Assembly (NCBI GenBank): GCA_903959855.1
Contig: CAJBYR010000081.1
Span: forward strand, 1-56,170
Origin: an uncultured beta proteobacterium
GTDB taxonomy: Bacteria; Pseudomonadota; Gammaproteobacteria; Burkholderiales; Rhodocyclaceae
Direction: 5' to 3'
DNA length: 56,170 nucleotides
Positions 1 through 9,796 of this stretch are shown here, piece after piece (within the stretch, counting starts at the first letter, position 1; each line of letters opens with the position of its first letter). The notes below the pieces were generated by a model. The model had not been told where the DNA came from, did no database searches, and worked only from the letters and a program-made list of their open reading frames with translations. The translations under genes were made by a program, and so were the position numbers.

Positions 1-1367
1 CTCGCCGGCAGGCCTTGCAGCGCCTGCTCGAGGACCCCCGGCTGGCCGGCCGCATCGCGGGGCGAGAAGTTCCAGGTGGTCGGCGCGATGATCTGGTAGT
101 TATGGATGCGGCCGCGGCGCACCGTCAGCCAGTGGCCCAGCGACCCGCGCGCTGCCTCGATCAGACCGACGCCCGAGGTTTCGTCGGCCGGCTGCGCGGT
201 GATGCACCAGGGCTCGCCCGGCACGATCCGGTCCAGCCAGGTTTCCATCTGCGGCAGCACCAACGCGATTTCCAGCAGGCGCGCGACAACCCGCGCCGCC
301 ACGCTGCCGCCACCGACGGCAATCATGTCGCGCACCAGGGGATGGCCGGCAACGGCCTGCCGCGCCAGCGCCCCGGTCTCTACCACCTGCCCTGCCAGAC
401 GCGGCGCCTTGCACCAGGAATAGGCGCCGTCCTTGTCCGCTACCGGCAAGGTGCCACCATCGGCCGGATGCTGCGGTCGCCCGGTGGCGGCGTACCAGGA
501 ATGCGCCGTGTCTTCGGCAATGCCACCGACATCCAGCGCCTGCAGCCGGCCTTCGTGCCATACGCCGGGCGCGAACATCCGGCCTTCATCCAGTGCATAG
601 CAGCCGTAGCTCATGTAGCGCTCCGTTCCCCGGCCCAGCTCCCATAGCTCCAGGTCATCGGCAATCGTGAGGAAGTGGCGCAGGTCACCCTCCTTCGCCT
701 TCCCGCGCCAGGCATCAAGCCCGGCGCGACTGGCCAGCGCAGCGAATTCTTCCAGCGGCCCACCGAAAGTGGTGCGCTCAAGGAAGCCGCGAAACTCGCG
801 CAGGATGCGGTGCAGGCGAAAAACTTCGGAACTCTGCAGCGGCCGCGTCGAGCCGCCGGGCTGCACGGCCAGCGTGTGCGGCCATTTTCCGGCCAGGAGA
901 CCCATGCTCTGCATGAAGCGCGCGCGCGCCGGCAGCACCTCGTTGGGCGCACTGCCCACGGTGGCGCGGAAACGTTCCACCGCGCCGGGGTACCAGCGCC
1001 GACTCTTGTAGTCCTCGCGCGCAAAATCGGGCATGAAGAACAGGTAGAAATGCGTCAGGTGGTCGGCCAGGTTTTCCACCGCCAGCGTCAGGTTCGCCGC
1101 ATGGCGGCCGTTGGGCGGCGGCGCGATGCCCGCCGCATCGGCCAGCGCCAGCGCCGCGGCGGCCGATTGCGCCACCGAACAGATGCCGCAGATGCGGGGC
1201 ACCAGCACCAGCGCGTCGGCCGGCAGCTTGCCCTGCAGGATCTGCTCGAAGCCGCGATACAGCGGCGAATTGACATAGGCAGCTGCAACCTGCCCGGCAT
1301 CGATGTCGAGCGTGACTTCGAGATCACCCTCGACGCGATTGAAGGGCCCGACAATCCTGCGCGTCAT
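1..1367 (-). CDS. hoxC: Regulatory [NiFe] hydrogenase large subunit, 3' end cut by window
   Basis: Large (catalytic) subunit of the cytoplasmic H2-sensing hydrogenase that, with HoxB, reports H2 to the HoxJ/HoxA two-component system (HupV in other species). The ATG at 1367 begins MTRRIVGPFNRVEGDLEV, and the first nickel-ligand motif RICGICSVAQ lies near residue 60. About 455 residues are present, ending in EQALQGLPA. The second nickel-ligand motif (DPCxxC) and the stop lie beyond base 1, so roughly the last 25 residues are missing, judged from the usual family length near 480. Regulatory large subunits normally lack a cleaved C-terminal peptide; this cannot be checked here. It follows hoxB on the same strand after a 115-bp gap holding two strong stem-loops. 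A hoxJ sensor kinase would be expected next, outside the window. Confidence 0.93.
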   Translation of the reverse strand, partial: MTRRIVGPFNRVEGDLEVTLDIDAGQVAAAYVNSPLYRGFEQILQGKLPADALVLVPRICGICSVAQSAAAALALADAAGIAPPPNGRHAANLTLAVENLADHLTHFYLFFMPDFAREDYKSRRWYPGAVERFRATVGSAPNEVLPARARFMQSMGLLAGKWPHTLAVQPGGSTRPLQSSEVFRLHRILREFRGFLERTTFGGPLEEFAALASRAGLDAWRGKAKEGDLRHFLTIADDLELWELGRGTERYMSYGCYALDEGRMFAPGVWHEGRLQALDVGGIAEDTAHSWYAATGRPQHPADGGTLPVADKDGAYSWCKAPRLAGQVVETGALARQAVAGHPLVRDMIAVGGGSVAARVVARLLEIALVLPQMETWLDRIVPGEPWCITAQPADETSGVGLIEAARGSLGHWLTVRRGRIHNYQIIAPTTWNFSPRDAAGQPGVLEQALQGLPA

Positions 1368-1386
1368 TGCAGCGCACTCCCCCCGC

Positions 1387-1407
1387 CCCCCTCGCCGAGC
1401 GAGGGGG
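1387..1407. other. Perfect stem-loop between hoxB and hoxC
   Basis: A 9-bp perfect inverted repeat (1387-1395 with 1399-1407, loop CGA) lies about 20 bases upstream of the hoxC start in the transcribed direction. No T-run follows in the minus direction, so it is not a typical intrinsic terminator. It could act in mRNA processing or be a small REP-like palindrome. Confidence 0.6.
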
Positions 1408-1451
1408 TGATTTCGGTTCGCGAGCCTCGCTCGCTCCCTGTGACTGGCTGC

Positions 1452-1468
1452 GCCGTCCTTGGGACGGC
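1452..1468. other. Stem-loop just downstream of hoxB
   Basis: A 7-bp perfect inverted repeat (GCCGTCC / GGACGGC, 3-base loop) lies 15 bases beyond the hoxB stop. With the stem at 1387-1407 it makes the 115-bp hoxB-hoxC gap unusually structured. No U-tract is present. Confidence 0.55.
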
Positions 1469-1482
1469 CCGGCGGACGGCGC

Positions 1483-2471
1483 TCATTTCTTGGCCCGCTT
1501 GACCGAGGGCGCGCGCAGCTGGTGGTCGGCCGTGGCGTTCTCGCGCACGCGTGCCGGCGTCGCCGACTTCGACAGGGCCGCCAGGGCGATGAACCAGGCC
1601 TTGGGCATGTCGGCGGGCAGGCCGATGGGGATGCCGGCGACCTTGGGCGTGCTCTCGAAGGCGTGGCCCGGCTCTTCGAAGCCCGGCTCGGTGCAACGGA
1701 TGCAGGCATAGCCACCGCGCAGGCAGGAGCCCTCGCCGTTCCACAGGCGCTGGTTGCAGTCGGCATGGGCTTGCGTGCCGGCGCAGCCCAGATGTTCCAT
1801 GAGGCAACCCTGGTCGGAATGCTTCTCGGCGCTGGCCTTGAATTCGTAATACTCGTTGCGCGGACAGCCGTGGTGCACCAGCTGGTCGGCAAAAAAGCGC
1901 GGTCGGCCATAATCGTCAAGCTGGGCGGTGCCCAGGCGGCCGTGCGCCAATGCCGCCAGGGTCTCGGTGATCCAGTCCGGATGCGGCGGGCAACCGGCGA
2001 CATTGATCACCGGCAGGCCACTCGGGTCGCGAAACTCGGGGCCGAGCAGGCCGCCGGCAGCCTCGCCGTCATACTGCAGGCCACAAGCATCGGTGGGATT
2101 GATTCCCGCCGCCGTGATGCCGCCCCAGGCCGAGCAGCTGCCGATGGCGACCACGTGCTTCGCCCGCCCGGCAATCTGCTTGACCCAGTCGATCATGGGT
2201 TTCCCACCGCCGCCGAAGCGATGAAACCCACCACTGCCGCGCGGCCCGCGCAGCAACGAGCCCTCGACACAGAGCACATCGACCTGTTCGCGGCCGTCGG
2301 CACAGCGGGCAATCAGCTCGCGCGCGTCATCGAGGCAGGCCTCGGAAACGCTGGGATGCCAGAGGATATCGATGCCTTCGTCGGCCAGCAGGCGGAACAG
2401 CGAACCCTGCTCGCTGCCCAGCCACGACAGCGTGCAGCCGCCGCAACCGCCGGACTGGAGCCAGAGGATGT

Positions 2472-2475
<4 letters not shown>
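1483..2475 (-). CDS. hoxB: Regulatory [NiFe] hydrogenase small subunit
   Basis: Iron-sulfur small subunit of the H2-sensing hydrogenase (HupU family), 330 residues. It has no twin-arginine signal peptide, as expected for the cytoplasmic sensor, and starts directly with MNILWLQSGGCGGCTLSWL. That contains the CxxC proximal-cluster motif in standard four-cysteine form. Further cluster cysteines are visible in GSCSAWGG, VAGCPPHPDW, and the C-terminal GCLMEHLGCAG and CIRCTEPGF segments. The GTG at 2475 is chosen because it overlaps the hoxA stop by 4 bases (GTGA), which implies translational coupling. It pairs with hoxC, and the pair is expected to pass the H2 signal through a histidine kinase (HoxJ, not in the window) to HoxA. 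Confidence 0.95.
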
Positions 2476-3904
<1,429 letters not shown>

Positions 3905-3908
<4 letters not shown>

Positions 3909-5641
3909 TCGGGAACAGTCCAGCCAAGGTCGCGGTGCCGCGCGAGGTGTCTTGGCGTCCATGACGCCAGCGACTTGCGCACAAAGTGGTGGCGCGCGAC
4001 GTGATAGCTCGGATCGAAGCCGTAGAAGTTGCGCCGCATCTGCGCCAGTTCCTCCTCGCGGTAGGCAGCGAGCGGCTTTTCGGCTTCATCCCGGGCGCGG
4101 CGTTCGCGCTTCGCGGCAAGGCGTTCGGCCAGATCCGGGGCTGCCGCAATCTCCATCGCCCGTCGCGCCACATCGACGCGAAAGGCGGCCATATCGCCGG
4201 CCAGGCAAGCGTCGCTGAAGCCGATCTCGACCGCGGCCTGTGCCGTCAGCGGCTGACGGTTGCGCATGATGGCGCCGCATTTGTCACCAACGCCATCGTC
4301 GCCGACACGGCGCGGCAGCAGGTAGGTCCAGTATTCCGAGCCGTAAAGGTTGCCCATGTTCTTGTAGTGCGGATTCAGCATCACACCGTCGCGCACCCAA
4401 ACCAGGTCTGCGGCGCGCGCCAGGAAACAGCCACCGGCACCGGCGTTTCCGGCCAGCGCAGCAACCGTGATCTGCCGGCCGCTGTTGATCAGCTCCAGGG
4501 CCAGGTCGTTCATCGCGTTGATGTTGTTCCAGGATTCGTCGGCCGGCGAGCCGTCACCGAGACTCGCGGCTTCGATCACGTTGAGGTGGATGCCGTTGGA
4601 CCAGAAATCGGCACCGCCGGCGAGCACGATAACCCGCACCGGGCGCGTCCTGGCCCAGGCCAGCGCTTCGTGCAGGCGACGGCATTGCGTGGTGGACATC
4701 GCGCCGTTGTAAAACTCGAAATGCAACCAACCCACCTCGCCCGATTCCTCCCAGGCAATGTCCTGCCAGGTCGCGTATTCGATGCGCCACCAGGTGGGGA
4801 GCGGCACTTCCGCAAGGACCGAGCTCTCGGCCGGGAACGCCAGGCTTGCCGGCAGCTTGATGCCGCCCTCGCGCCGGACATGGCCGATCCAGACGGCACC
4901 ATCGCAGGTACGCCGCAACAGCGCTGTCTCGCGCCTGCCGATGACCCTTCCCGCCCCCGCCGGGGACACACCGGCCAGGCTCGCTTCCGGCCAGGCGTCG
5001 AAGATGTGGCAGGGAATGCCGAACAGGCTGTCGGCAACGCCGGGAACGCCGTCCGCCGCATTGATCTTGCGCAGCACCGTGGCGCTGTCGTCGTGCAGCC
5101 AGTCAATGGCGCGCTCAGGCTGCTTCATCAGCGGCCGCAAGCGGCCGCGCGCTTCGGGCCAGGCCGCCAGCGGCGTCGGCGCCTCGCCCGCGGCGTAACG
5201 CTCGACCGCCCGCAACACTGCCGTCACTGCCGCCTGAGTCACCTCGTTGCGATAGATGCTTGACTTCTTTGCCGCGCGCATGGGGAAGGCGGCCGTGGCC
5301 CAGACCGGCCCCGCATCCATCTCGGCCTCGGCCTGCAGCACGGTCACACCCCACTCCGATTCACCGTCCTGCAAGGCCCAATCGAGCGCCGAGGGGCCGC
5401 GATCGCCGACGATGCCGGGATGGACGACGAGGCAGACATGGTGCTTCCAGATCGATTCGGGAATCGCCCGCCGCAGGTAAGGGGCGACGATCAGGTCCGG
5501 CTTGAACAGCGCCACGGCCTCTTCGGTGACACTGTCGGCGATATCGAACTCGATCGAGATCTCGTGGCCGCGCCGCGTCAGTTCCGCCCCCAGTCGCTGG
5601 GTCAGGCTGTTGAAGGCGTGGGTAAGGAGAAGAATTCGCAT
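3905..5641 (-). CDS. hypX: HypX/HoxX, CO-ligand synthesis for aerobic hydrogenase maturation
   Basis: Two-domain protein of 578 residues. Residues about 1-270 resemble 10-formyl-THF-dependent transferases, with VVHPGIVGDRGPSALDWA containing the conserved HPG and D residues. From about 280 to the end it resembles enoyl-CoA hydratase/isomerase (crotonase), with the oxyanion-type segment VIVLAGGADFWSNGIHLN. Work on HypX in Ralstonia and Aquifex shows it makes the active-site CO from the formyl group of formyl-THF via formyl-CoA, which matters mainly under air. The ATG at 5641 (MRILLLTHAF) is used rather than one nine codons upstream because it opens the formyltransferase fold. It overlaps hoxA by 4 bases. 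In related operons it directly follows hypE; here two foreign-looking genes intervene. Confidence 0.95.
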
Positions 5642-5701
5642 GGTCGAGCGGTCAGAGCCCCAGCGCAATGCTTGTACCAGCCGATGTCGATTTTGATGCT
5701 A

Positions 5702-6046
5702 TCACTTGATTGGGGATGCCTGCATGCGTTCGATGGCATTTGCCAACAACGGCACTTCATTCTCGACCACATCCCACAGGATATCGTTGTCAATCCCAAA
5801 ATAGCCATGCGCGATCCTGTGCCGCATGCCGATCATCGCATCCCACGGTATTTCGGGCGCTTGCTGGCGTGCTTCTGTCGGCAACTTTCCTGCCGCCTCG
5901 CCGAGAATCTCGACATTTCTGACGATCGCATCAAAGGCCATGCCCCGTCGATCGAATTCCAAACGATCAATTCCGCATCGATACTCGACGATCTTGTGGC
6001 ATGCCTCGGCCATGTCGCCGAGAAACAAGCGCCAGTCACGCGGCAT
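5702..6046 (-). CDS. HepT-like HEPN toxin (DUF86)
   Basis: A 114-residue protein of the HEPN/DUF86 family. The HEPN ribonuclease signature RX4HXY is intact as RHRIAHGY in the C-terminal half, preceded by the typical segment AIVRNVEILGEAAGKLP. In characterised systems HepT is an RNase or growth inhibitor neutralised when its MntA partner AMPylates the tyrosine of this motif. The ATG at 6046 (MPRDWRLFLGDM) gives the usual family length; upstream codons in frame belong to the overlapping partner. It overlaps the nucleotidyltransferase gene by 11 bases, the usual MNT-HEPN coupling. Composition is less GC-rich than the hydrogenase genes, which suggests transfer. Function here is inferred, not shown. 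Confidence 0.9.
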   Translation of the reverse strand: MPRDWRLFLGDMAEACHKIVEYRCGIDRLEFDRRGMAFDAIVRNVEILGEAAGKLPTEARQQAPEIPWDAMIGMRHRIAHGYFGIDNDILWDVVENEVPLLANAIERMQASPIK

Positions 6047-7016
6047 GCAGAGCTTCCTGCTCAATGGCGGGCCGCATCTCGGAACGCAGCGCCTTGCTTG
6101 TAACCAAATCGATCCTGCGCCCGAGAAACAACTCCAGACTACGCTGTAGTTCAAAAAAACCACGGAGGGTTGCAGGGCCGGCAAAGCTTGCCAGGACGTC
6201 GATATCACTGTCTGGACCTTGCTCGCCGCGAGCGACCGAACCGAATACGGCCAAGTCGTTCAACTCATTTCCGGCACCGAAAATCGCCTTCACTACGAAC
6301 AGAATATCGGTGACATGCTGCGCCAAGCGATCGAGTTTCTGCGCATGATTCGAAAAAACCTTCGCTACTTCAGCCGATATTGCCTCGTCCGTCGCAACGG
6401 CATAGAAGGCCAGATCGCCCTGGCGAACAAAGGGTACGGCTGCAATGCCGAATCGATTGCTTAATGCCTCGATGTGCCCGTGAATATCGCCCAGTCGCTT
6501 GCCAGCATCCTTTTGGAGATGCTGGTACACGATGAATGCCGACTCTTCGCTACGACCGACAAGCGCCTCAAGATCATCGAGGAACAGATACTTATCGAGT
6601 CCGCTTCTACCCATGTATTGCGCGGAACCACGCTCGATTCCAATATCCGGATCGAGAAACACGCAGGCTGACCGTAGCGCGCTTGATTCGATAGTGCGGA
6701 AGTAATCCGACCGCTGCTGATATGAGTAATACGCATCGTCACGATGAGCGGAGTACTTGAACTGCTTTCGATCCGCGAACAACTTTCGCAGTTGTCTAAC
6801 GTCAGGATTGCGCCGATGGTCACGCAAGAAGTCAAAGACCTCGGAGCTGAACGGCCCAGCCGACCGGCGAAGCTGGTTTCCTTCCTTGCCCGTCGAATCC
6901 GGAGGCGTCAACATCGGAACATAGGTCAATTGCCGAAACTTGCCGCTCGCCATCAAATCGAGCAGCAGATCGAATTTGAACAAGTCCCGCTTGTCGCCGA
7001 AATACTGGTTCTTCAT
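6036..7016 (-). CDS. Unrecognised N-terminal domain fused to MntA-like nucleotidyltransferase
   Basis: A 326-residue protein with two parts. The C-terminal 75 residues are a minimal nucleotidyltransferase (MNT) domain: GSVARG at 259-264, then D269/D271/D273 of the GSX10DXD motif and a third Asp at 303 (GRRIDLVT). This is the MntA antitoxin class that AMPylates HepT. The first ~215 residues begin MKNQYFGDKRDLFKFDLLLDL and contain FLDPDIGIERG. I recall this as a widespread uncharacterised 'NQYFGD' protein family, normally free-standing; I know no function. A helical linker (about 215-245) joins them in one uninterrupted frame. It starts 49 bases after hypE without a clear ribosome-binding site and overlaps hepT. 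A sequencing error joining two genes is possible, but reading-frame continuity argues against it. Confidence 0.85.
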   Translation of the reverse strand: MKNQYFGDKRDLFKFDLLLDLMASGKFRQLTYVPMLTPPDSTGKEGNQLRRSAGPFSSEVFDFLRDHRRNPDVRQLRKLFADRKQFKYSAHRDDAYYSYQQRSDYFRTIESSALRSACVFLDPDIGIERGSAQYMGRSGLDKYLFLDDLEALVGRSEESAFIVYQHLQKDAGKRLGDIHGHIEALSNRFGIAAVPFVRQGDLAFYAVATDEAISAEVAKVFSNHAQKLDRLAQHVTDILFVVKAIFGAGNELNDLAVFGSVARGEQGPDSDIDVLASFAGPATLRGFFELQRSLELFLGRRIDLVTSKALRSEMRPAIEQEALHAA

Positions 7017-7065
7017 GGGGTTGCCGTCTCGTCGCCGATATACCCGGTGGCCAAGTTTGCCACGT

Positions 7066-8130
7066 TCAGCATATCCGCGGCAGTTGGTCGCCCGCCAGCC
7101 AGTCGACGATGCGCTTGCCGCCGAAGGCCGTGGTCATCTGCACGAAGTGATGATCGTCGGCGATCACGTCGCCGATGAAGCAGGCATTGCGGCCCAGCGG
7201 ATGGGCGCGCATGACATTGAGCAGCAGTTCGGCATCGAGCGCATTGCAGATCACTACCAGCTTGCCTTCGTTGGCGACGTAGAGCGGGTCGAGGCCGAGG
7301 AATTCGCAGGCGGCGGCGACCACCGGCTTCACCGGGATCGCCTTCTCGTAGAGCATCATGCCGACGCCCGATTGCCCGGCGATTTCGTTGAGCGTCGCCG
7401 CCAGCCCGCCGCGCGTCGGGTCGCGCAGGCAACGCAGGCCGGCGCCGGTGGCCAGCATCGCCGAGATCAGTCCGTTCAGGGCCGCGGTATCGGATTCGAT
7501 GGTGGCTTCGAACGTCAGGTTCTCGCGTTTGCTCATGATGGCGACACCGTGGTCGCCGAGCGAGCCGGAAACCAGGATCACGTCGCCCGGCCGCGCACGT
7601 GCGCCGCCCAGGTCCAGCCCGTCGGGCAGCACGCCGACGCCGGTGGTGGTGATGAAGACGCCGTCGCCCTTGCCGCGCTCGACCACCTTGGTGTCGCCGG
7701 TCACCACCGGCACGCCGGCCTCCTTCGCGGCGGCGGCCATGGATTCGACGATGCGCGCCAGGTCGCCTAGCGGAAAGCCTTCTTCGAGGATGAAGCCGGC
7801 CGCGAGGTAGAGCGGCGTCGCGCCCATCACCGCGACGTCGTTCACCGTGCCATGCACCGAGAGGCAGCCGATGTCGCCGCCGGGAAAGAACAGCGGCGAG
7901 ACGACATGCGAATCGGTGGCCATCACGAGGCGTCCGGGCCGGCCGTTAAAAGTCGGCGCTGGCAACACGGCGCCGTCGTTGCCCTGGCCGAGGTATTCGT
8001 TGCCGAGGTGCTTGGCGAACAGTTCAGAAATCAGCTGCACCATGGAACGCCCGCCCGAGCCGTGCGTCAGGTCGACGCAGCCGTGCTTCAGATCCAGCGG
8101 CCGAACATAGCCACGCTTTACTTCGCCCAT
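7066..8130 (-). CDS. hypE: Hydrogenase maturation protein HypE (carbamoyl dehydratase)
   Basis: HypE, 354 residues, dehydrates its own carbamoylated C-terminal cysteine to a thiocyanate and so supplies the two CN ligands of the NiFe centre. The protein ends in the diagnostic PRIC, whose last Cys is the carbamoyl acceptor. The PurM-like ATP-binding motifs LTHGSGGRSM and NDVAVMGATP are present. The ATG at 8130 overlaps the hypD stop by one base (TGATG); the reading frame upstream is hypD shadow. It works with HypF, which transfers the carbamoyl group, and with the HypC-HypD scaffold. Confidence 0.97.
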   Translation of the reverse strand: MGEVKRGYVRPLDLKHGCVDLTHGSGGRSMVQLISELFAKHLGNEYLGQGNDGAVLPAPTFNGRPGRLVMATDSHVVSPLFFPGGDIGCLSVHGTVNDVAVMGATPLYLAAGFILEEGFPLGDLARIVESMAAAAKEAGVPVVTGDTKVVERGKGDGVFITTTGVGVLPDGLDLGGARARPGDVILVSGSLGDHGVAIMSKRENLTFEATIESDTAALNGLISAMLATGAGLRCLRDPTRGGLAATLNEIAGQSGVGMMLYEKAIPVKPVVAAACEFLGLDPLYVANEGKLVVICNALDAELLLNVMRAHPLGRNACFIGDVIADDHHFVQMTTAFGGKRIVDWLAGDQLPRIC

Positions 8131-9257
8131 CAGTGCATATCCTTGTAGCGTCCGTAGCTGTAGTGCGCGGCGCAGGCCCCTTCGGAACTCACCATGCAGG
8201 AACCGATGGGGTTCTCGGGCGTGCACACCGTGCCGAAGATCTTGCAGTCCTGCGGGCGCTTGACGCCGCGGAGTATCGCCCCGCATTCGCAGGCCTTGTT
8301 GTCGGGCACCGAGCGGTAGTCAAGCTTGAAGCGGCGCTCGGCGTCGAAGCTCGCGTACTTGGCGCGGATGCGCAGCGCCGAATACGGCACCACCGACAAT
8401 CCGCGCCATTCGAATTCGCGGCGCAGTTCGAAGACCTCGGCAACGCGGTCCTGCGCCTTGAGGTTGCCGTCGCGCGTCACGGCGCGGGCGAACTCGTTCT
8501 CGACCTCGGCACGGCCTTCGTTGACCTGCCGCACCAGCATCAGGATGGCCTGCATCACGTCCAGCGGCTCGAAGCCGGCGATGACCACGGGCTTGCGGTA
8601 TTCCTCGGCGAAGAACTCGTACGGCCGGCTGCCGATCACGGTCGACACGTGCGCCGGGCCGATGAAGCCGTCGAGCGGCACCGTACCCCACTGCCGCACT
8701 TCCGGCGATTCGAGGATGTTGCTGATCGCCGCGGGCGTCAGCACATGGCAACAGAGCACGCTGAAATTCGCCAGATTTTCGGCGGCGGCCAGTTGGATCG
8801 CCACAGCGGTCGGCGGCGTGGTGGTCTCGAAGCCGATGGCGAAGAACACCACTTCGCGCCCCGGATTGTCGCGCGCGATCTGCAGCGCGTCGGTGGTCGA
8901 ATACACCATGCGGATGTCGCCGCCGCGCGCCTTCGCCTTCATCAGCGACAGGCCACCGGAGGCCGGTACGCGAAGGGTGTCGCCGTAGGTGCACAGGATC
9001 ACGCCCTGTTCCAGCGCCAGGCGGATCGCCAGGTCGACGCGACCGATGGGCAGCACGCAGACCGGGCAGCCGGGGCCATGCACCATGCGCACCGAGGGTG
9101 GCAGCAGGTCGCTCAAGCCATAGCGCGAGATCGCATGGGTGTGCCCGCCGCAAAACTCCATGAAGCTGTAGTTGCGCCCGGGCTGGACCGTGGCAGCGAT
9201 GCTCTGGGCGAGATTCTTCGCCAGTTCGCCATCACGGAACTCGTCGATGTATTTCAT
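8130..9257 (-). CDS. hypD: Hydrogenase maturation protein HypD
   Basis: HypD, 375 residues, is the [4Fe-4S] scaffold on which, together with HypC, the Fe(CN)2CO unit is assembled. Visible family motifs are FCGGHTHAISRYG near residue 35, GPGCPVCVLP with the catalytic cysteines near 65-70, and GFETTTPPTAVAI. The C-terminal cluster cysteines lie in CECGAILRG, DCKIFGTVCTPENPIGSCM and ACAAHYSYG. The ATG at 9257 overlaps the hypC stop in ATGA, so HypC and HypD translation is coupled, which fits their 1:1 complex. Confidence 0.97.
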   Translation of the reverse strand: MKYIDEFRDGELAKNLAQSIAATVQPGRNYSFMEFCGGHTHAISRYGLSDLLPPSVRMVHGPGCPVCVLPIGRVDLAIRLALEQGVILCTYGDTLRVPASGGLSLMKAKARGGDIRMVYSTTDALQIARDNPGREVVFFAIGFETTTPPTAVAIQLAAAENLANFSVLCCHVLTPAAISNILESPEVRQWGTVPLDGFIGPAHVSTVIGSRPYEFFAEEYRKPVVIAGFEPLDVMQAILMLVRQVNEGRAEVENEFARAVTRDGNLKAQDRVAEVFELRREFEWRGLSVVPYSALRIRAKYASFDAERRFKLDYRSVPDNKACECGAILRGVKRPQDCKIFGTVCTPENPIGSCMVSSEGACAAHYSYGRYKDMH

Positions 9258-9493
9258 GCCGCGGCAGCACCGGCAGCGTCTGCGTTCATTTCCGCGAACA
9301 ACGCCAGCGTCTTTTCGGCCTCTTCGGGATCGAGTTTGCTCAGTGCGTAGCCCACGTGGAGGATCACATAGTCGCCAACCTGCACGTCGGAGAGCAAGGC
9401 CAGCGAAATCTCTTTCCTGACGCCGCCGAGATCCACAATCGCCGTGTCGTTGGCGCCGACTTCTATTACTTTGACTGGTAATGCAAGGCACAT
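9254..9493 (-). CDS. hypC: Hydrogenase maturation chaperone HypC
   Basis: A 79-residue HypC-family chaperone beginning MCLALPVKVIEV. Cys2 becomes the N-terminal Cys after Met removal and binds HypD and the iron unit; the conserved His is in YVILHVGYAL. The C-terminus is Ala-rich. A strong ribosome-binding site (GGAGG) lies 8 bases upstream. This is one of three hypC-family genes in the window (also hupF and hybG) and is probably the general partner of HypD. A double-palindromic element begins 26 bases upstream of its start codon. Confidence 0.96.
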   Translation of the reverse strand: MCLALPVKVIEVGANDTAIVDLGGVRKEISLALLSDVQVGDYVILHVGYALSKLDPEEAEKTLALFAEMNADAAGAAAA

Positions 9494-9519
9494 CTTACTT
9501 TCCTCCGTGCGCGCCAGTA

Positions 9520-9607
9520 ATGGCAGGTATCCGGCTCCGTCCGTGTCCTCCGTCGCGGGCTTTGCCCGCTCCTCCCCCTTTACCTACCGGACCCGGATAC
9601 CTGCCAT
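9520..9607 (-). repeat. Palindromic element A, unit 1 (minus-sense)
   Basis: Outer arms 9520-9534 and 9593-9607 are a perfect 15-bp inverted repeat. Read on the minus strand, the enclosed core runs GTAAAGGGGGAGGA, a GC hairpin (9555-9560 with 9564-9569), then GACGGAGGACACG. The same core layout recurs in three other units (9661, 14641, 14791) whose outer stems differ in sequence. It lies in the hypF-hypC gap of the operon and is co-transcribed in sense orientation, 26 bases upstream of hypC. I know of no named family that matches. Confidence 0.85.
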
Positions 9608-9660
9608 CACTGACGGGAAACGCCTGCGATTTGCAGCCGCAAACCGGCGACGTCATCAAC

Positions 9661-9768
9661 GGATCGGGATGGTGGGGTATTCCCTGCAGCGAAGTAAAGA
9701 AGGAGGAAGTGCCCGCAGGGCACTGACGGATGACATGAGCGGAGGGGAATACCCCACCGTCCCGATCC
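9661..9768 (+). repeat. Palindromic element A, unit 2 (plus-sense, head-to-head with unit 1)
   Basis: Arms 9661-9683 and 9746-9768 pair over 23 positions with a single imperfection (T9670 against G9759), a G.U pair if transcribed on the plus strand. The core contains AAGTAAAGAAGGAGGAAG, a 7-bp hairpin (9708-9714 with 9718-9724), then GACGGATGACATGAGCG. About 50 bases are identical or nearly so in element B unit 2. It is antisense to the surrounding operon. Confidence 0.85.
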
Positions 9769-9796
9769 CCAGCGAACCTCAAACGAACAAACGGTT

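Noticed and set aside
15-647. Long plus-strand frames across the hup/hyp region, e.g. 15-647, 1459-2790, 12195-14246 and 16231-18249
   Set aside because: They mirror true minus-strand genes in GC-rich DNA, have Arg/Ala/Gln-rich composition and no recognisable motifs.
1088-1354. Short minus-strand frame within the hoxC region
   Set aside because: It is an alternate frame of hoxC; the true frame carries RICGICSVAQ and starts at 1367.
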